Origin: Bifidobacterium myosotis
GTDB taxonomy: Bacteria > Actinomycetota > Actinomycetes > Actinomycetales > Bifidobacteriaceae
Reading direction: 5' to 3'
Assembly: GCF_002259745.1 (NCBI RefSeq)
Contig: NZ_MWWW01000028.1
Coordinates: forward strand, 34,355-98,354
DNA length: 64,000 nucleotides
This document shows, in pieces, positions 49,533 to 59,954 of this stretch (the stretch's first letter is position 1; every line of letters begins with the position of its first letter). A program made the position numbers and the translations under genes. A model generated the notes under the pieces. It was not told the DNA's origin and searched no databases. It saw only the letters and a list, made by a program, of their open reading frames with translations.

Positions 49533-50459
49533 ATGCGATACAACGGGTATTGGTTCGATTGGCGGCGCGACGAGGCCGCACGGGCGGCCATGCGGCACGC
49601 CAAGCATCATGCGTGGGAGCAGCGGCAGACCGAGGAACGTCATCGGTACGTCGTCGGGCTGCTCGCAGTGACGGCAGTGTGCTGTTGTGCTCTGGTCATG
49701 TCATTGGGCATCATGACGCATCGTCTGCCCTCCGGGGGCAATTCCCCGGAGGGCGATGGTGACGCATCGGCATCGACGGAGCTTGTTTCTGCCAGTGTGG
49801 CGCAGAATGGCATCTGCCCGATGCCGATGGTGACGACAGTGCCGGCATCAACAATGCCGGCGTCGATAGTGCCGTCTGCGTGGTTGTCCGATGAAGTTGC
49901 CGAAGCCGTAATAATGGCGGGAGAGAACAACCGTTCCGGCGAAATCGACGAGGACACCCCGTCACGTTGCGCGGCGATGTACAGCTGGCCGGTCGAGGAA
50001 CCACGAATCGAGCAACGGTTCGACGGTCCCGCAAGTCCCTGGCTTCCGGGGCATCGCGGCGTGGATCTGATGGCCGAACAAGGTACCGGAATCGTCGCGC
50101 CGAAAGCCGGAACCGTGAGTTTCGCCGGCAAGGTAGCGGGAAAGCATGTGGTGAGCATACGGCATGACAACGGCGTGACCTCCACGTTCGAGCCGGCGAC
50201 CACCACGCTCAACGTGGGTTCGCGCGTGTCCCGGAACCAGCCTGTCGCCACGGTGGAAGGGGATTCCGATCATTGCGAGGACCATTGCCTTCACTGGGGA
50301 CTGAGAAGAAGCGCCACGGGCTACCTTGATCCGCAGCGCTACACGGGCAACAGGAAAATCGCGTTGAAGCCGCTGGACGGGGAGTTACTCCGACCGTGGA
50401 TGGATTGGGACTGGGCGGACCCGGCCCGTCACAGTCCCGCGTCGGCCAGAGTGATATAG
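49533..50459 (+). CDS. Membrane-anchored M23/LytM-type peptidase-like protein
   Basis: About 308 residues: a basic N-terminus, one helix (about 39-60) with CCC, a Ser/Ala/Pro-rich stretch, and a C-terminal M23 domain (about 155-290). Zinc ligands His174 and Asp178 (GHRGVDL) and His254 (CLHWGLR) are present. The first His of the usual HxH is Cys252, so catalysis may be altered; this CLHWG form is common in actinobacteria, as far as I recall. ATG at 49533 follows AAGGAGG, which is folded into a hairpin. Its end overlaps the next, converging gene by 31 bases. Confidence 0.88.
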   Translation: MRYNGYWFDWRRDEAARAAMRHAKHHAWEQRQTEERHRYVVGLLAVTAVCCCALVMSLGIMTHRLPSGGNSPEGDGDASASTELVSASVAQNGICPMPMVTTVPASTMPASIVPSAWLSDEVAEAVIMAGENNRSGEIDEDTPSRCAAMYSWPVEEPRIEQRFDGPASPWLPGHRGVDLMAEQGTGIVAPKAGTVSFAGKVAGKHVVSIRHDNGVTSTFEPATTTLNVGSRVSRNQPVATVEGDSDHCEDHCLHWGLRRSATGYLDPQRYTGNRKIALKPLDGELLRPWMDWDWADPARHSPASARVI

Positions 50460-52276
50460 CCAGGGTCGATGAGCGCGGCCTTGAGGTTGCTGGCGCTTAC
50501 AGCCAGCGGCGGTTCGCTGATGATCGGCACCTTCGCGACGCCTCCGACCTCGCCGTTGCGCACCGAGGACATCCCCGACAGCGCCTTGCCAGTGTTGAGC
50601 CGCACGCAGGCATCGGCGATATCGGAGGCGATGACCTTGCGGTTCGCGATGCCGGTCATCCACTGCTTGCCGTTGACCACGGAGGGAATGTTCGAGATGT
50701 ATGCGCCATATCCGGTGACCAGCGGCCACTGGGAATCGCGGGCCTTGTCGGTCTTGTCCGAGGAGGCGTCGTGCTCGTCCTTGGCGGTGCCATCATCGGC
50801 CGCATCCTGATCGGCGGTATCGTTCTCCGGTGACTTGATGGGGTCGGGCACGGCCTGACGGGCCAGATCCTTCTTGCCGGCGATGTTGCCCACGATGCCC
50901 GAGATCGTGATCTGCGGGTTGATGTCCGCAGCCGATCCCGTATATCCGAGATCCTTGAGTTCGCTGACCACCTCGGAGGCCACATAATCGTTCAATGCGA
51001 TGACGGCATCCACGCGGGTGGGGGAGTCCGTGCCCGACTTCAGCCGCGTGGCCAGCACCTTGGCGCTCGACCCCTCCTTGGAGGCGTCGTATGCCACGGC
51101 GTGCCAATCGTCCTCGGTGGTATTGGCGTCCAGCGTGCCCGAGGGGCTTTCCGCCACGCCCTTTTCGTAGTAGGCGCCCAGCACCTGCCAGATGCCGCGG
51201 AACGCCTCCTGGGCGAACGTGGATTCGTCCGTGTCCGCTACGGTGCCGGATGCGTCATCCGATGCGCTGTCGGATGCGTCGTCGGACGTGCCGTCCTTGA
51301 CCGGGGTGTAGGGCAGCAGCACCTCAATACGCTTCGGATTGTCCTTGCTGGCCTTGGCGAGCTGGAGTTTGGAGACGACCTTCTCCGCCTGCAACTTGCC
51401 GATGGTCTGCGCGTCCGTGAACTTCACGAACGCGTCCGGCTTGTACCCCTCGATACTGTTGCCCAGCAGCACCACATGCATGCCGGATTCCTTGGCGAGT
51501 TTGAGCGAGGAGACCAGACGGTCGGCCGCCTCGGCCTGCGTGTCGTCCGCGGTGCCCGCACTGTCGGTGGCGTCGGACGATGAATCGGAGGATGCGTCGT
51601 CCGACGATTCGGACGAGCCATCGGAATCATCGGATCGGGCGGCGGAGCCGGATGAATCCTTGGAACCGGAATCCTTGGCGTCGGCGGAATCCTTGGAATC
51701 CGTCGAGCCGGACGTCGAACCGCTCGACGAACCGGCTGACGAACTGTTCGACGAACCGTTTGCGGACGTGTCGGCGTCGTCACCGGCCTCGTCCTGCGTG
51801 GTGCGCAGCTCCTGGCTTACGTAATCGCCGTACTGGCGGGTGGAGGCATCCGCCTCGACCACCGGGGCCACGAGCAGGGTCATGTTCTCGGGCTCGATGA
51901 CGATGCCCGCATCGTTCGTCTTGCCCTTGTCCGACAGATGACTCACCACATAGTCCTGGATGGCGCGGCTCTGCTTGTCGAGCGAGTCCGATGTGGTGTG
52001 CGTGATGTTGTCCTTTTTGAAACCGGCGTCAGTCAGCGACGCGGTGAGGTCCGGAGTAAGCTTCGCCCACTTGTTCAAGGGCGTCTGCTGGCTCAGCGTG
52101 ATGCCGTCGGAGGGCGTGAACAGGGCCACGGCGCCCGTCGAGGACATGGTGATCGTGGTCTGGCCGTCGTTGGTGTGTGTGTCGGAGTTCGAGGCGCAGG
52201 ATGCCAACGAAAGCACCATCGCGCAGGTCGCGGCAAGGGCGGTGAATGCGGTGGCTGGACGGTGTGCGAACACCAT
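50429..52276 (-). CDS. Sugar-binding-like lipoprotein with Ser/Asp-rich linker
   Basis: About 615 residues, lipobox LASC with Cys27. The body resembles a type-1 periplasmic binding protein (FTPSDGITLSQ, HVVLLGNSIEGYKP, DAVIALNDYVASEVVSELKDLGYTG). A Ser/Asp/Gly linker (about 162-247) and a second Asp-rich one (about 470-500) split it. No permease or ATPase is adjacent. The start at 52276 has GAGGAGG 12 bases upstream, a little long. Many bifidobacterial sugar receptors are of this kind, but the substrate cannot be told. Confidence 0.8.
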   Translation of the reverse strand: MVFAHRPATAFTALAATCAMVLSLASCASNSDTHTNDGQTTITMSSTGAVALFTPSDGITLSQQTPLNKWAKLTPDLTASLTDAGFKKDNITHTTSDSLDKQSRAIQDYVVSHLSDKGKTNDAGIVIEPENMTLLVAPVVEADASTRQYGDYVSQELRTTQDEAGDDADTSANGSSNSSSAGSSSGSTSGSTDSKDSADAKDSGSKDSSGSAARSDDSDGSSESSDDASSDSSSDATDSAGTADDTQAEAADRLVSSLKLAKESGMHVVLLGNSIEGYKPDAFVKFTDAQTIGKLQAEKVVSKLQLAKASKDNPKRIEVLLPYTPVKDGTSDDASDSASDDASGTVADTDESTFAQEAFRGIWQVLGAYYEKGVAESPSGTLDANTTEDDWHAVAYDASKEGSSAKVLATRLKSGTDSPTRVDAVIALNDYVASEVVSELKDLGYTGSAADINPQITISGIVGNIAGKKDLARQAVPDPIKSPENDTADQDAADDGTAKDEHDASSDKTDKARDSQWPLVTGYGAYISNIPSVVNGKQWMTGIANRKVIASDIADACVRLNTGKALSGMSSVRNGEVGGVAKVPIISEPPLAVSASNLKAALIDPGYITLADAGL

Positions 52277-52345
52277 AGGCGTACGAAACCTCCTCAAACG
52301 GGCGTCGGAAACAAGCTGAATACCGATAGTAGTCGGCGGTGTATG

Positions 52346-52388
52346 AAAAAGTCCCGGATACGCGGTGCGGTCGCCGCGTATCCGGGAC
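52346..52388 (-). terminator. Rho-independent terminator of icd
   Basis: A perfect 15-bp stem (52351-52365 with 52374-52388), 8-base loop, then five T on the minus strand (52346-52350). A small tandem of GCCGGGGAT (52436-52458) lies between it and the icd stop. Confidence 0.88.
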
Positions 52389-52486
52389 AAATCAGGGTCA
52401 TAGGGGACTGGTGGGTCGGCCATCGGCGGTGCCGGGAATGCCGGGGATGCCGGGGATGCCGCCGACAGCCGACCCATGGTCCGTTA

Positions 52487-53707
52487 TCAGTCGGCCAGGG
52501 CCTTCTGCAGGTTCTCGTCCAGCGCGTTCATGAAGCCCTCGGTGTCGAGCCACGGCTCGTCCGGGCCGATGAGCATGGCCAGATCCTTGGTCATCTGGCC
52601 GCCCTCGACGGTGTCGACGATGACCTTCTCCAACGTTTCGGCGAAGTGGCGCACCTCAGGGGTGTTGTCCAGATCGGCGCGGTGCTTGAGACCGCCGGTC
52701 CACGCGAAGATCGAGGCGATCGGGTTGGTCGAGGTCTTCTCGCCCTTGAGCCAGCGGCGGTAGTGACGGGTCACTGTGCCGTGCGCCGCCTCGGCCTCCA
52801 CGGTCTGGCCATCCGGGGTCATGAGCACGGAGGTCATGAGACCCAGCGAGCCGAAGCCCTGCGCCACGGAGTCGGACTGCACGTCGCCGTCATAGTTCTT
52901 GCAGGCCCAGATGTAGCCGCCGTGCCACTTCAGGGAGCTGGCCACCATGTCGTCGATGAGGCGGTGCTCGTAGGTGAGCCCGGCGGCCTCGAACCGGTCC
53001 TTGTACTCGGTCTCGTACACTTCCGCGAAGATGTCCTTGAACTGGCCGTCGTACGCCTTGAGGATCGTGTTCTTGGTGGACAGGTACACCGGGTAGTGGC
53101 GCTTGAGACCGTAGTTGAAGCAGGCGCGGGCGAAGCCGCGGATCGAATCGTTCACGTTGTACTGCACCTGGGCCACGCCGCCGTCCTCGCCGTAGTCGTA
53201 GACCACATGCTGGATGGGCTCGGAACCGTCGGACGGGGTGAAGGTCACGGTCAGGCGCCCGGCGCCCGGAACCTTGAAGTCGGTGGCCTTGTACTGGTCG
53301 CCGAAGGCGTGGCGGGCTACCACGATCGGCTTGGTCCATCCGGGCACCAGACGCGGCACGTTGCTCATCACGATCGGCTCGCGGAAGATGGTGCCGCCGA
53401 GGATGTTGCGGATTGTGCCGTTGGGGGACTTCCACATCTTCTTCAGGCCGAATTCCTTGACGCGCGCCTCGTCCGGGGTGATGGTGGCGCACTTGACGCC
53501 CACATGGTGCTTCTGAATGGCGTGCGCGGCGTCGATGGTCACCTGGTCGTCGGTCTCGTCACGGTGCTGGATGCCCAGATCGTAGTAGTCGAGGTTCACG
53601 TCGAGATACGGCAGGATCAGACGGTCCTTGATGTCCTTCCAGATCACGCGGGTCATCTCGTCGCCGTCGAGCTCCACGACGGTGCCTTCGACCTTGATTT
53701 TGGCCAT
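52487..53707 (-). CDS. icd: NADP-dependent isocitrate dehydrogenase, homodimeric type
   Basis: About 406 residues, the eukaryote-like dimeric family. [36 protein letters not shown] and the NADP-binding [11 protein letters not shown] are plain. Makes 2-oxoglutarate and NADPH; bifidobacteria have an incomplete TCA cycle and use it for glutamate synthesis. GAGG lies upstream. No operon partner; the divergent neighbour is guaB3. Confidence 0.96.
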   Translation of the reverse strand: MAKIKVEGTVVELDGDEMTRVIWKDIKDRLILPYLDVNLDYYDLGIQHRDETDDQVTIDAAHAIQKHHVGVKCATITPDEARVKEFGLKKMWKSPNGTIRNILGGTIFREPIVMSNVPRLVPGWTKPIVVARHAFGDQYKATDFKVPGAGRLTVTFTPSDGSEPIQHVVYDYGEDGGVAQVQYNVNDSIRGFARACFNYGLKRHYPVYLSTKNTILKAYDGQFKDIFAEVYETEYKDRFEAAGLTYEHRLIDDMVASSLKWHGGYIWACKNYDGDVQSDSVAQGFGSLGLMTSVLMTPDGQTVEAEAAHGTVTRHYRRWLKGEKTSTNPIASIFAWTGGLKHRADLDNTPEVRHFAETLEKVIVDTVEGGQMTKDLAMLIGPDEPWLDTEGFMNALDENLQKALAD

Positions 53708-53844
53708 GTTTCCTCCCTGTAGATGGTGTGAAGTGTTTCAAGTCTTAGCGCAAGTTTGTAACGGCCGGCTTTCCGTGACGACAATATGGACACTGCCGGG
53801 CGCGCGTCCGTCCCGCGTCCGTCCCCGGCAATAGTCTTGAAGCC

Positions 53845-54972
53845 ATGTCTCAGGAAATTGAAATCGGTTTGGGTAAAAAGGGCCGTCTCGGCTATGCGCT
53901 GGATGACGTCGCCATCGTTCCGTCCCGTCGCACGCGCGACCCCGAGGACGTCTCCACCTCCTGGCAGATCGACGCCTACGAGTTCGACGTTCCGGTGCTC
54001 AGCGCCCCGATGGATTCGGTGACCAGCCCGGAAACCGCCATCGACATGGGCAAGATGGGTGCGCTCGGCGTGCTCGACCTCGAGGGTCTGTGGACCCGCT
54101 ACGACGATCCGACCCCGCTGCTCGAGGAGATCTCCGACCTGCCCGCCAATCAGGCCACCGCACGCATCCAGCAGATCTACGCCGCGCAGCCGGTCAAGCC
54201 CGAGCTCATCACGCAGCGTCTGCACGAGATCCGCGAGGCCGGAGTCACCGTGGCCGGCGCCCTCTCCCCGCAGCGCACGCAGGAGTTCTACTCGACCGTG
54301 GTCGATGCGGGCGTTGACCTGTTCGTCATCCGCGGCACCGTGGTCTCCGCCGAGCACGTCTCCTCGGATCACACCCCACTCAATCTGAAGAAGTTCATCT
54401 ACGACCTCGACGTGCCGGTCATCGTCGGCGGCGTCACCAACTACACCGCGGCCCTGCACCTCATGCGCACCGGCGCCGCGGGCGTGCTCGTCGGCTTCGG
54501 CGGCGGCGCGGTCTCCGCCACCCGCCAGACCATCGGCGTGCAGGCCCCCATGGCCACCGCCATCGCGGACGTGGCCGAGGCCCGTCGCGACTACATGGAC
54601 GAATCCGGCGGCCGCTACGTGCAGGTCATCGCCGACGGCGGCCTGGGCGACTCCGGCAGCTTCGTCAAGGCGCTGGCGCTCGGTGCCGACGCCGTGATGC
54701 TCGGTGCGCCTCTGGCCCGCGCCACTGAGGCGCCCGGCAAGGGCACGCATTGGGGCGCCGAGGCCCGTCACCAGACGTTGCCGCGCGGGTTCCGCACCTC
54801 GGTGGGCACGGTCGGCTCCCTCAAGCAGATCCTGTTCGGACCGAGCCATCAGGCGGACGGCAAGACCAACTTCATCGGCGCCCTCAAGCGCGCCATGGCC
54901 TCCACCGGCTACGTGGATGTGAAGAACTTCCAGCGTTGCGGCATGGTGGTCACCCCGTATTCCGCCCGCTGA
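53845..54972 (+). CDS. guaB3: GuaB3 family IMP dehydrogenase-related protein
   Basis: About 375 residues. EIGLGKKGRLGYALDDVAIVPSRRTRD (two parts) and SAPMDSVTSPETAIDMGKMG are GuaB3 hallmarks, and VQVIADGGLGDSG marks the phosphate loop. No CBS domains, as usual for this actinobacterial group. The exact reaction of GuaB3 proteins is less well settled than for GuaB; GMP reductase-like or IMP dehydrogenase-like activity is possible. The ATG lacks a clear ribosome binding site. Confidence 0.92.
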   Translation: MSQEIEIGLGKKGRLGYALDDVAIVPSRRTRDPEDVSTSWQIDAYEFDVPVLSAPMDSVTSPETAIDMGKMGALGVLDLEGLWTRYDDPTPLLEEISDLPANQATARIQQIYAAQPVKPELITQRLHEIREAGVTVAGALSPQRTQEFYSTVVDAGVDLFVIRGTVVSAEHVSSDHTPLNLKKFIYDLDVPVIVGGVTNYTAALHLMRTGAAGVLVGFGGGAVSATRQTIGVQAPMATAIADVAEARRDYMDESGGRYVQVIADGGLGDSGSFVKALALGADAVMLGAPLARATEAPGKGTHWGAEARHQTLPRGFRTSVGTVGSLKQILFGPSHQADGKTNFIGALKRAMASTGYVDVKNFQRCGMVVTPYSAR

Positions 54973-54985
54973 GGGAACCGCGCCG

Positions 54986-54999
54986 TATAGTAGTGAACA
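54986..54999 (+). promoter_or_regulatory. -10 box placing the acyl-CoA synthetase start at the RNA 5' end
   Basis: TATAGT (54986-54991) is seven bases before the ATG at 54999, so the transcript would begin on or next to the start codon. No Shine-Dalgarno is present. A -35 box is not clear. Confidence 0.45.
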
Positions 55000-57131
55000 T
55001 GCGTGAACTAGTTGAAGCACCCAGGTATGTGACGACCGACGAGGATACGGTCTTCTCCCTGCTGGCCAAGCGCGCCGCGCGCACCCCGGACGACACCATC
55101 GCCGAGTGGCAGGACGAGCAGACCCACCAGTGGCGCAGCGCCACCGCATCCGAAATGCTCTCCCGCGTGCGCGAGGTCGCCAGGGGACTGCTGGGTCTGG
55201 GCATCAAGCCCGGAACCATGGTCCTCATCTATTCGCCGACCTGCTACGAGTGGGGCATCACGGACTTCGCCTGCGCCGCCATCGGCGCAGTGGTCGTGCC
55301 CATCTACGAGACCGATTCCGCGAAGCAGACCGCCAGCATCGTCGAAGAGGTCAATCCCGTCATCGCCTTCGCCGGCGATTTCCAGCGCTCCCAGACGCTC
55401 GAGCAGATCCGCGCCGACCATCCGTCCATGAAGTACGTCTTCAATTTCCAAGCGGACGGGCTCGATGCGGTGGCAGACTTCGGCGAGGGCGTCTCGGATG
55501 AGACGCTCGAGCAGGCCATCGCCCGCATCAAGGCGGACGACCTGCTCACCGTGGTGTACACCTCCGGGTCCACCGGCAAGCCCAAGGGCGCCATGCTCTC
55601 CAACCGTAACTACACGCACATCGTGCTCAACGGCTACGAGATTCTGCGCGGCATGCTCTACGACGACAATCGTCTGCTGCTGTTCCTGCCGTTGGCGCAT
55701 TGCTTCGCCCGATACATCCAGTACGTAGCCATCGGCGGCTGCGGCGTGGTGGGGTACATCCCCAACGCCAAACACCTGCTCGCGGACATCCGCAGCTTCA
55801 AGCCCACGTATCTGCTGGGCGTGCCGCGCGTGTTCGAGAAGGTGTACAACGCCGCCTCGCAGAAAGCCGGCGCCGGCATCCAGGGACGTATCTTCGCGCA
55901 GTCCGTCAAGCATTTCGTCAAGTGGAGCAAGGACGAGCAGGACGGTCGCGGGCACTCCATCATCGAACGCATCCGCCACTCGTTCTTCATGGCCACGGTG
56001 GGCAAGTCCATCCGATCGGCGTTGGGCCCGAACCTTCGTTGGCTCGCCTGCGGCGGCGCGCCGCTCAACGTGGATCTCGCCCACTTCTTCAACGGCATGG
56101 ACGACATCACCTTCATCCAGGGCTACGGCATGACCGAAACGGCCGCGCCGATGCTCGTCAACTGGGAGGATGACAACGAGGTCGGTTCGGTCGGCAAGCC
56201 CGGCCCCGGCATGGGCGTGCGTCTCGGCGAGGACGATGAGATCGAGCTGACCGGCCCGAACGTCTTCCTCGGCTACTACAAGCAGCCCGAACTCACCGCG
56301 CAGACGATGACCGCGGACGGCTGGATCAAGACCGGCGATCTGGGACGTCTGGACGACAAGGGCTTCACGTTCATCACCGGTCGCAAGAAGGACATCATCA
56401 TCACCGCCGGCGGCAAGAACATCAGCCCCGCGCCGATGGAGGACATCATCAACAGCTGCCCGATCGTGGCGCATGCCGTGGTGGTGGGCGACGGCAAGCC
56501 GTTCGTCTCGGCGCTCATCGAGCTCGAGCCCGACATGCTGCGCTCCTGGCTGGAGGGTCAGGGCCTCGACGCGAACATGACGCTCGACGAAGCCCGTGGC
56601 AACGACGCGGTGCGCGCCTTCATCCAGCAATACGTGGATCAAGCCAACGCCAACGTCTCCCGCGCCGAATCGGTGCGCAAGTTCGCGATTCTGGACGAGG
56701 AGTTCAGCCAGGCCAACGGCACGCTCACCCCGAGCCTGAAGGTCGTGCGCGCCAAGGTGCTGCAGCGTTATGAATCGATCATCGAGGACGAGCTGTACGC
56801 CCCGAAGGCCGGTACGGCCAAGCCGTTGCCAGCCACCGTGAAGATCCTGGACAGCACCCAGGAGACGGTCAAGAAGGCCTCCGAACAGGTGCGTCAGGCT
56901 TCGGAGCAGATGAAGCAGGCCTCCGAGCAGGTGCGCACCAGCGTGTCGGATTCGCTGGCCAGTGTGTCCGAGAAGATCAAGAAGGCGAAGGGCGACATCG
57001 AACAGGACGGCGGACACGACGCCGAGGCCGAGGCTTCTGAAGCCACGGATTCCGCCGTTTCCGATGGCTCCGCGGACGAGACTGCCCAACCCACCCAATC
57101 CAACGAGAAGAACACGAAGAACGAGGAGTAA
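54999..57131 (+). CDS. Long-chain acyl-CoA synthetase (AMP-forming)
   Basis: About 710 residues. AMP-binding motif [31 protein letters not shown], the [13 protein letters not shown] block and [16 protein letters not shown] are all intact. Activates fatty acids for lipid synthesis or recycling. The core ends near 610; a roughly 95-residue tail follows, with heptad-like repeats ([19 protein letters not shown]) and an Asp/Ser/Thr-rich end. The start is ATG at 54999 (GTG at 54993 is possible), apparently leaderless. def starts six bases after the stop. Confidence 0.92.
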   Translation: MRELVEAPRYVTTDEDTVFSLLAKRAARTPDDTIAEWQDEQTHQWRSATASEMLSRVREVARGLLGLGIKPGTMVLIYSPTCYEWGITDFACAAIGAVVVPIYETDSAKQTASIVEEVNPVIAFAGDFQRSQTLEQIRADHPSMKYVFNFQADGLDAVADFGEGVSDETLEQAIARIKADDLLTVVYTSGSTGKPKGAMLSNRNYTHIVLNGYEILRGMLYDDNRLLLFLPLAHCFARYIQYVAIGGCGVVGYIPNAKHLLADIRSFKPTYLLGVPRVFEKVYNAASQKAGAGIQGRIFAQSVKHFVKWSKDEQDGRGHSIIERIRHSFFMATVGKSIRSALGPNLRWLACGGAPLNVDLAHFFNGMDDITFIQGYGMTETAAPMLVNWEDDNEVGSVGKPGPGMGVRLGEDDEIELTGPNVFLGYYKQPELTAQTMTADGWIKTGDLGRLDDKGFTFITGRKKDIIITAGGKNISPAPMEDIINSCPIVAHAVVVGDGKPFVSALIELEPDMLRSWLEGQGLDANMTLDEARGNDAVRAFIQQYVDQANANVSRAESVRKFAILDEEFSQANGTLTPSLKVVRAKVLQRYESIIEDELYAPKAGTAKPLPATVKILDSTQETVKKASEQVRQASEQMKQASEQVRTSVSDSLASVSEKIKKAKGDIEQDGGHDAEAEASEATDSAVSDGSADETAQPTQSNEKNTKNEE

Positions 57132-57136
57132 ACCAA

Positions 57137-57622
57137 TTGGCAATCCGTGAGATCAGGGTCGTTCCCGATCCGGTGCTGCGCACCCCATGCGACGAGATCA
57201 AGGAGATCACCCCGGCCGTGCGCCGGCTGGTCGACGACCTGCTCGAAACCGTGAACGACCCCGGACGCGCCGGCCTGTCCGCCAACCAGATCGGTGTGAG
57301 CCTGCGGGCCTTCTCGTACAACATCGACGGCAAGGTGGGCTACATCCTGAATCCGGTCATCGAGGAGACCTCCGGCGAGCAGTACGGCGACGAGGGCTGC
57401 CTGTCCGTGCCCGGCCTGTGGTACAAGACCCGTCGCGCCGACTACGCCCGCGTGCGCGGCATCGATCTGGACGGCAAGGAGATTGTGCTTGAAGGCCATG
57501 GCCTGATGGGCCGCATGCTCCAGCATGAGTGCGACCATCTTGATGGCCACGTCTATCTCGACCGTCTCGAAAAGGAGGAGCGCCGCGCCGCGATGCGGTA
57601 CATGCGCAACCGCGGCAAGTAG
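57137..57622 (+). CDS. def: Peptide deformylase
   Basis: About 161 residues. Three family motifs: [17 protein letters not shown] with the metal Cys, and QHECDHLDG with metal His130. Removes the formyl group from new proteins. The start is TTG at 57137 after GAGGAG; no ATG is near. A terminator follows. Confidence 0.95.
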   Translation: MAIREIRVVPDPVLRTPCDEIKEITPAVRRLVDDLLETVNDPGRAGLSANQIGVSLRAFSYNIDGKVGYILNPVIEETSGEQYGDEGCLSVPGLWYKTRRADYARVRGIDLDGKEIVLEGHGLMGRMLQHECDHLDGHVYLDRLEKEERRAAMRYMRNRGK

Positions 57623-57700
57623 GCGACGGCCTCCGCACCCCGATCCATTACTCCGATTACTTCGATCGGTGAGCGGCGGACGGACGTCCTCATGTCATCA

Positions 57701-57732
57701 GGCTCCCGTGTCTCACGACGCGGGAGCCTTTT
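57701..57732 (+). terminator. Terminator after def
   Basis: GGCTCCCG (57701-57708) with CGGGAGCC (57721-57728), then TTTT. It separates def from rpsB. Confidence 0.85.
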
Positions 57733-57734
57733 CC

Positions 57735-57951
57735 ACATCCCGTGATATTCTTGAAATTTGTGTGCCACCTGGCAACGAGCGCAGTCGCAGGCGTTCGAAG
57801 CCACCCCAATATTGTCAACCGGCACACCAAAAATTCGCGTCATGCTCGCGACGGCCTGTGTCGGTCGGTCACGAACCCGCTGCAAGCGGGGGAGAGGCTG
57901 CACGCAGGTGCGCATGACCAGGCAAGAACCGACAAGAAAGGTAGTAATACC
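57735..57951 (+). promoter_or_regulatory. Long leader before rpsB
   Basis: About 217 bases without a gene. It includes a likely promoter near 57735-57760 and a CCCGCT/AGCGGG hairpin (57876-57890). rpsB leaders are bound by S2 in several bacteria for autocontrol, so this may be such a leader, but I do not recognise a conserved motif. Confidence 0.35.
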
Positions 57952-58791
57952 ATGGCTCAGATCACGATGAGCGACATGCTCAAGGCCGGCCTGCACTTCG
58001 GCCACCAGACCCGTCGTTGGAACCCGAAGATGAAGCAGTTCATCCTCACCCAGCGCAACGGCATCCACATCATCAACCTGTTCAAGTCGCTCGACATGAT
58101 CGACAAGGCGTACGACTTCATCAAGACCACCGTGGCCCACAACGGCACCGTGCTCTTCGTCGGTACCAAGAAGCAGGCTCAGGAGGCCGTCTCCACCCAG
58201 GCCACCCGCGTGAACATGCCCTACGTCTCCGAGCGTTGGCTCGGCGGCATGCTGACCAACTTCCAGACCGTCTCCAAGCGCGTCAACCGCCTCAAGGAAC
58301 TTGAGGAGATGGACTTCTCCGACGTGCACGGCTCCGGCCTGACCAAGAAGGAGCTCCTGCTCCTCGAGCGCGAGAAGGACAAGCTGGAGAAGCAGCTGGG
58401 CGGTATCCGCAACATGGGCCGCACCCCGTCCGCCATGTTCGTGGTCGACATCACCAAGGAGTCCCTGGCCGTCGAGGAAGCCCACAAGCTGGGCATCCCG
58501 GTCGTCGCCCTGGTCGACACCAATGCCGATCCGGACACCGTTGAATACCCGATTCCGGCCAACGACGACGCCATCCGCGGCATCGAGCTGCTCACCAGCC
58601 TGATGGCCGACGCCGTCGCCGAGGGTCTGCTCGAGCGTTCCGGCGCCAACAAGGAGGCCGGCGAGGCCTCCGATCAGCCGATGGCCGCTTGGGAAAAGGA
58701 ACTCCTGACCAACGAGGCTCCGGCCGAGACCGCCGCTCCGGCTGCCGCCGAGGGCGAAACCGCCGCGACCCCGGCCCCGCAGGCCGAGTGA
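57952..58791 (+). CDS. rpsB: 30S ribosomal protein S2
   Basis: About 279 residues. [23 protein letters not shown], split across its first 25 residues, and [12 protein letters not shown] are S2 signatures; the acidic Ala/Glu/Pro tail is common in actinobacteria. ATG at 57952 begins this conserved N-terminus, with AAAGG upstream. Followed 78 bases later by tsf, the usual pair. Confidence 0.97.
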   Translation: MAQITMSDMLKAGLHFGHQTRRWNPKMKQFILTQRNGIHIINLFKSLDMIDKAYDFIKTTVAHNGTVLFVGTKKQAQEAVSTQATRVNMPYVSERWLGGMLTNFQTVSKRVNRLKELEEMDFSDVHGSGLTKKELLLLEREKDKLEKQLGGIRNMGRTPSAMFVVDITKESLAVEEAHKLGIPVVALVDTNADPDTVEYPIPANDDAIRGIELLTSLMADAVAEGLLERSGANKEAGEASDQPMAAWEKELLTNEAPAETAAPAAAEGETAATPAPQAE

Positions 58792-58869
58792 TGCTCTACG
58801 ATGGGAAGTGCCTGAATAAGCGCTTCCCATCGTATGTATGGGTAAGCAATACTCTCAAGGAGAAAATCA

Positions 58870-59724
58870 ATGGCAGCAATTACCGCCGCACTGATCAAGC
58901 AGGTTCGTGAAGACACCGGCGCCGGCATGCTCGACGTCAAGAAGGCCCTCACCGAAGCCGAGGGCGACGTCGCTCGCGCCAAGGAAATCATCCGCGCCAA
59001 GGGCATCGCCGCGGCCGGCAAGCGCGAAGGCCGCAAGGCCCAGGAAGGCACCATCGCCTCCAAGGTCGTCGAGACCGCGAACGGTGAGACCGGCTACGCC
59101 GTCGAGCTGAACTCCGAGACCGACTTCGTGGCCAAGACCCCGAAGTTTGTCGAGTTCGCCGATGAGGTCCTCGGCTACGCCGTGGCCGCCGACGCCAGCA
59201 CCGCCCAGGAGCTGGAGGAGGCCGAGGCCGGCGACTCCACCGTCAAGGTCGCTGTCGAAGAGGCCGCCGCCCTGTTCGGCGAGCACGTCAAGATCGGCCA
59301 GTACGCCAAGGTCTCCGGCGAGCACGTCGAGATCTACGCGCACAAGAAGTCCGCCGAGATGCCGCCGAGCATCGTGGCCATGATCGCCACCGACAAGGCC
59401 GGTGCCGCCGTGGCCCACGAGGCCGCCCTGCAGATCTCCGCCATGGGCGCCCAGTGGCTGACCCGCGAGGACGTCCCGGCCGATGTGGTCGAGTCCGAGC
59501 GTCGCGTGGCCACCGAGAAGTCCTTGGCCGAGGGCAAGCCGGAGAAGATCGTCCCGAAGATCGTCGAGGGTCGTCTCAACGCCTTCTTCAAGGAGGTCGT
59601 CCTGCTCGAGCAGCCGTTCGTCAAGGACCCGTCCAAGACCGTCGGCGACCTGTTCAAGGAGGTCGGCGGCACCGCCACCGCCTTCGTGCGCATCGAGGTC
59701 GGCAAGGGCGCCGAGGAGGAGTGA
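58870..59724 (+). CDS. tsf: Elongation factor Ts
   Basis: About 284 residues. VREDTGAGMLDVKKALTEAEGD near the start and ELNSETDFVAK are the EF-Ts signatures. Exchanges GDP for GTP on EF-Tu. AAGGAGA precedes the ATG. Ends at an 18-bp terminator hairpin. Confidence 0.97.
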   Translation: MAAITAALIKQVREDTGAGMLDVKKALTEAEGDVARAKEIIRAKGIAAAGKREGRKAQEGTIASKVVETANGETGYAVELNSETDFVAKTPKFVEFADEVLGYAVAADASTAQELEEAEAGDSTVKVAVEEAAALFGEHVKIGQYAKVSGEHVEIYAHKKSAEMPPSIVAMIATDKAGAAVAHEAALQISAMGAQWLTREDVPADVVESERRVATEKSLAEGKPEKIVPKIVEGRLNAFFKEVVLLEQPFVKDPSKTVGDLFKEVGGTATAFVRIEVGKGAEEE

Positions 59725-59765
59725 CCTTTCACTAAGGTCCGCCTTACGCCCCTAGCGTGATTGCC

Positions 59766-59810
59766 GGAAAGCGCCATCCAACCCGGTATCGAGGTTGGAT
59801 GGCGCTTTCC
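59766..59810 (+). terminator. Terminator after tsf
   Basis: A perfect 18-bp stem (59766-59783 with 59793-59810) around a 9-base loop. Three T's are inside the stem end and no longer T-run follows. Confidence 0.8.
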
Positions 59811-59954
59811 CGTATCCGCATGAATCTCCAAGCCTTTCCCGCGTATTTCCGTCGGTGCGAGCGGGTGTCGATGCGCGGGGTGTCGTCGTGAGCCGATACG
59901 CTTATCTACTGGATATTTTCAGGCACTTCCGGTTTTTTGAGGGAAAGGCACAAT

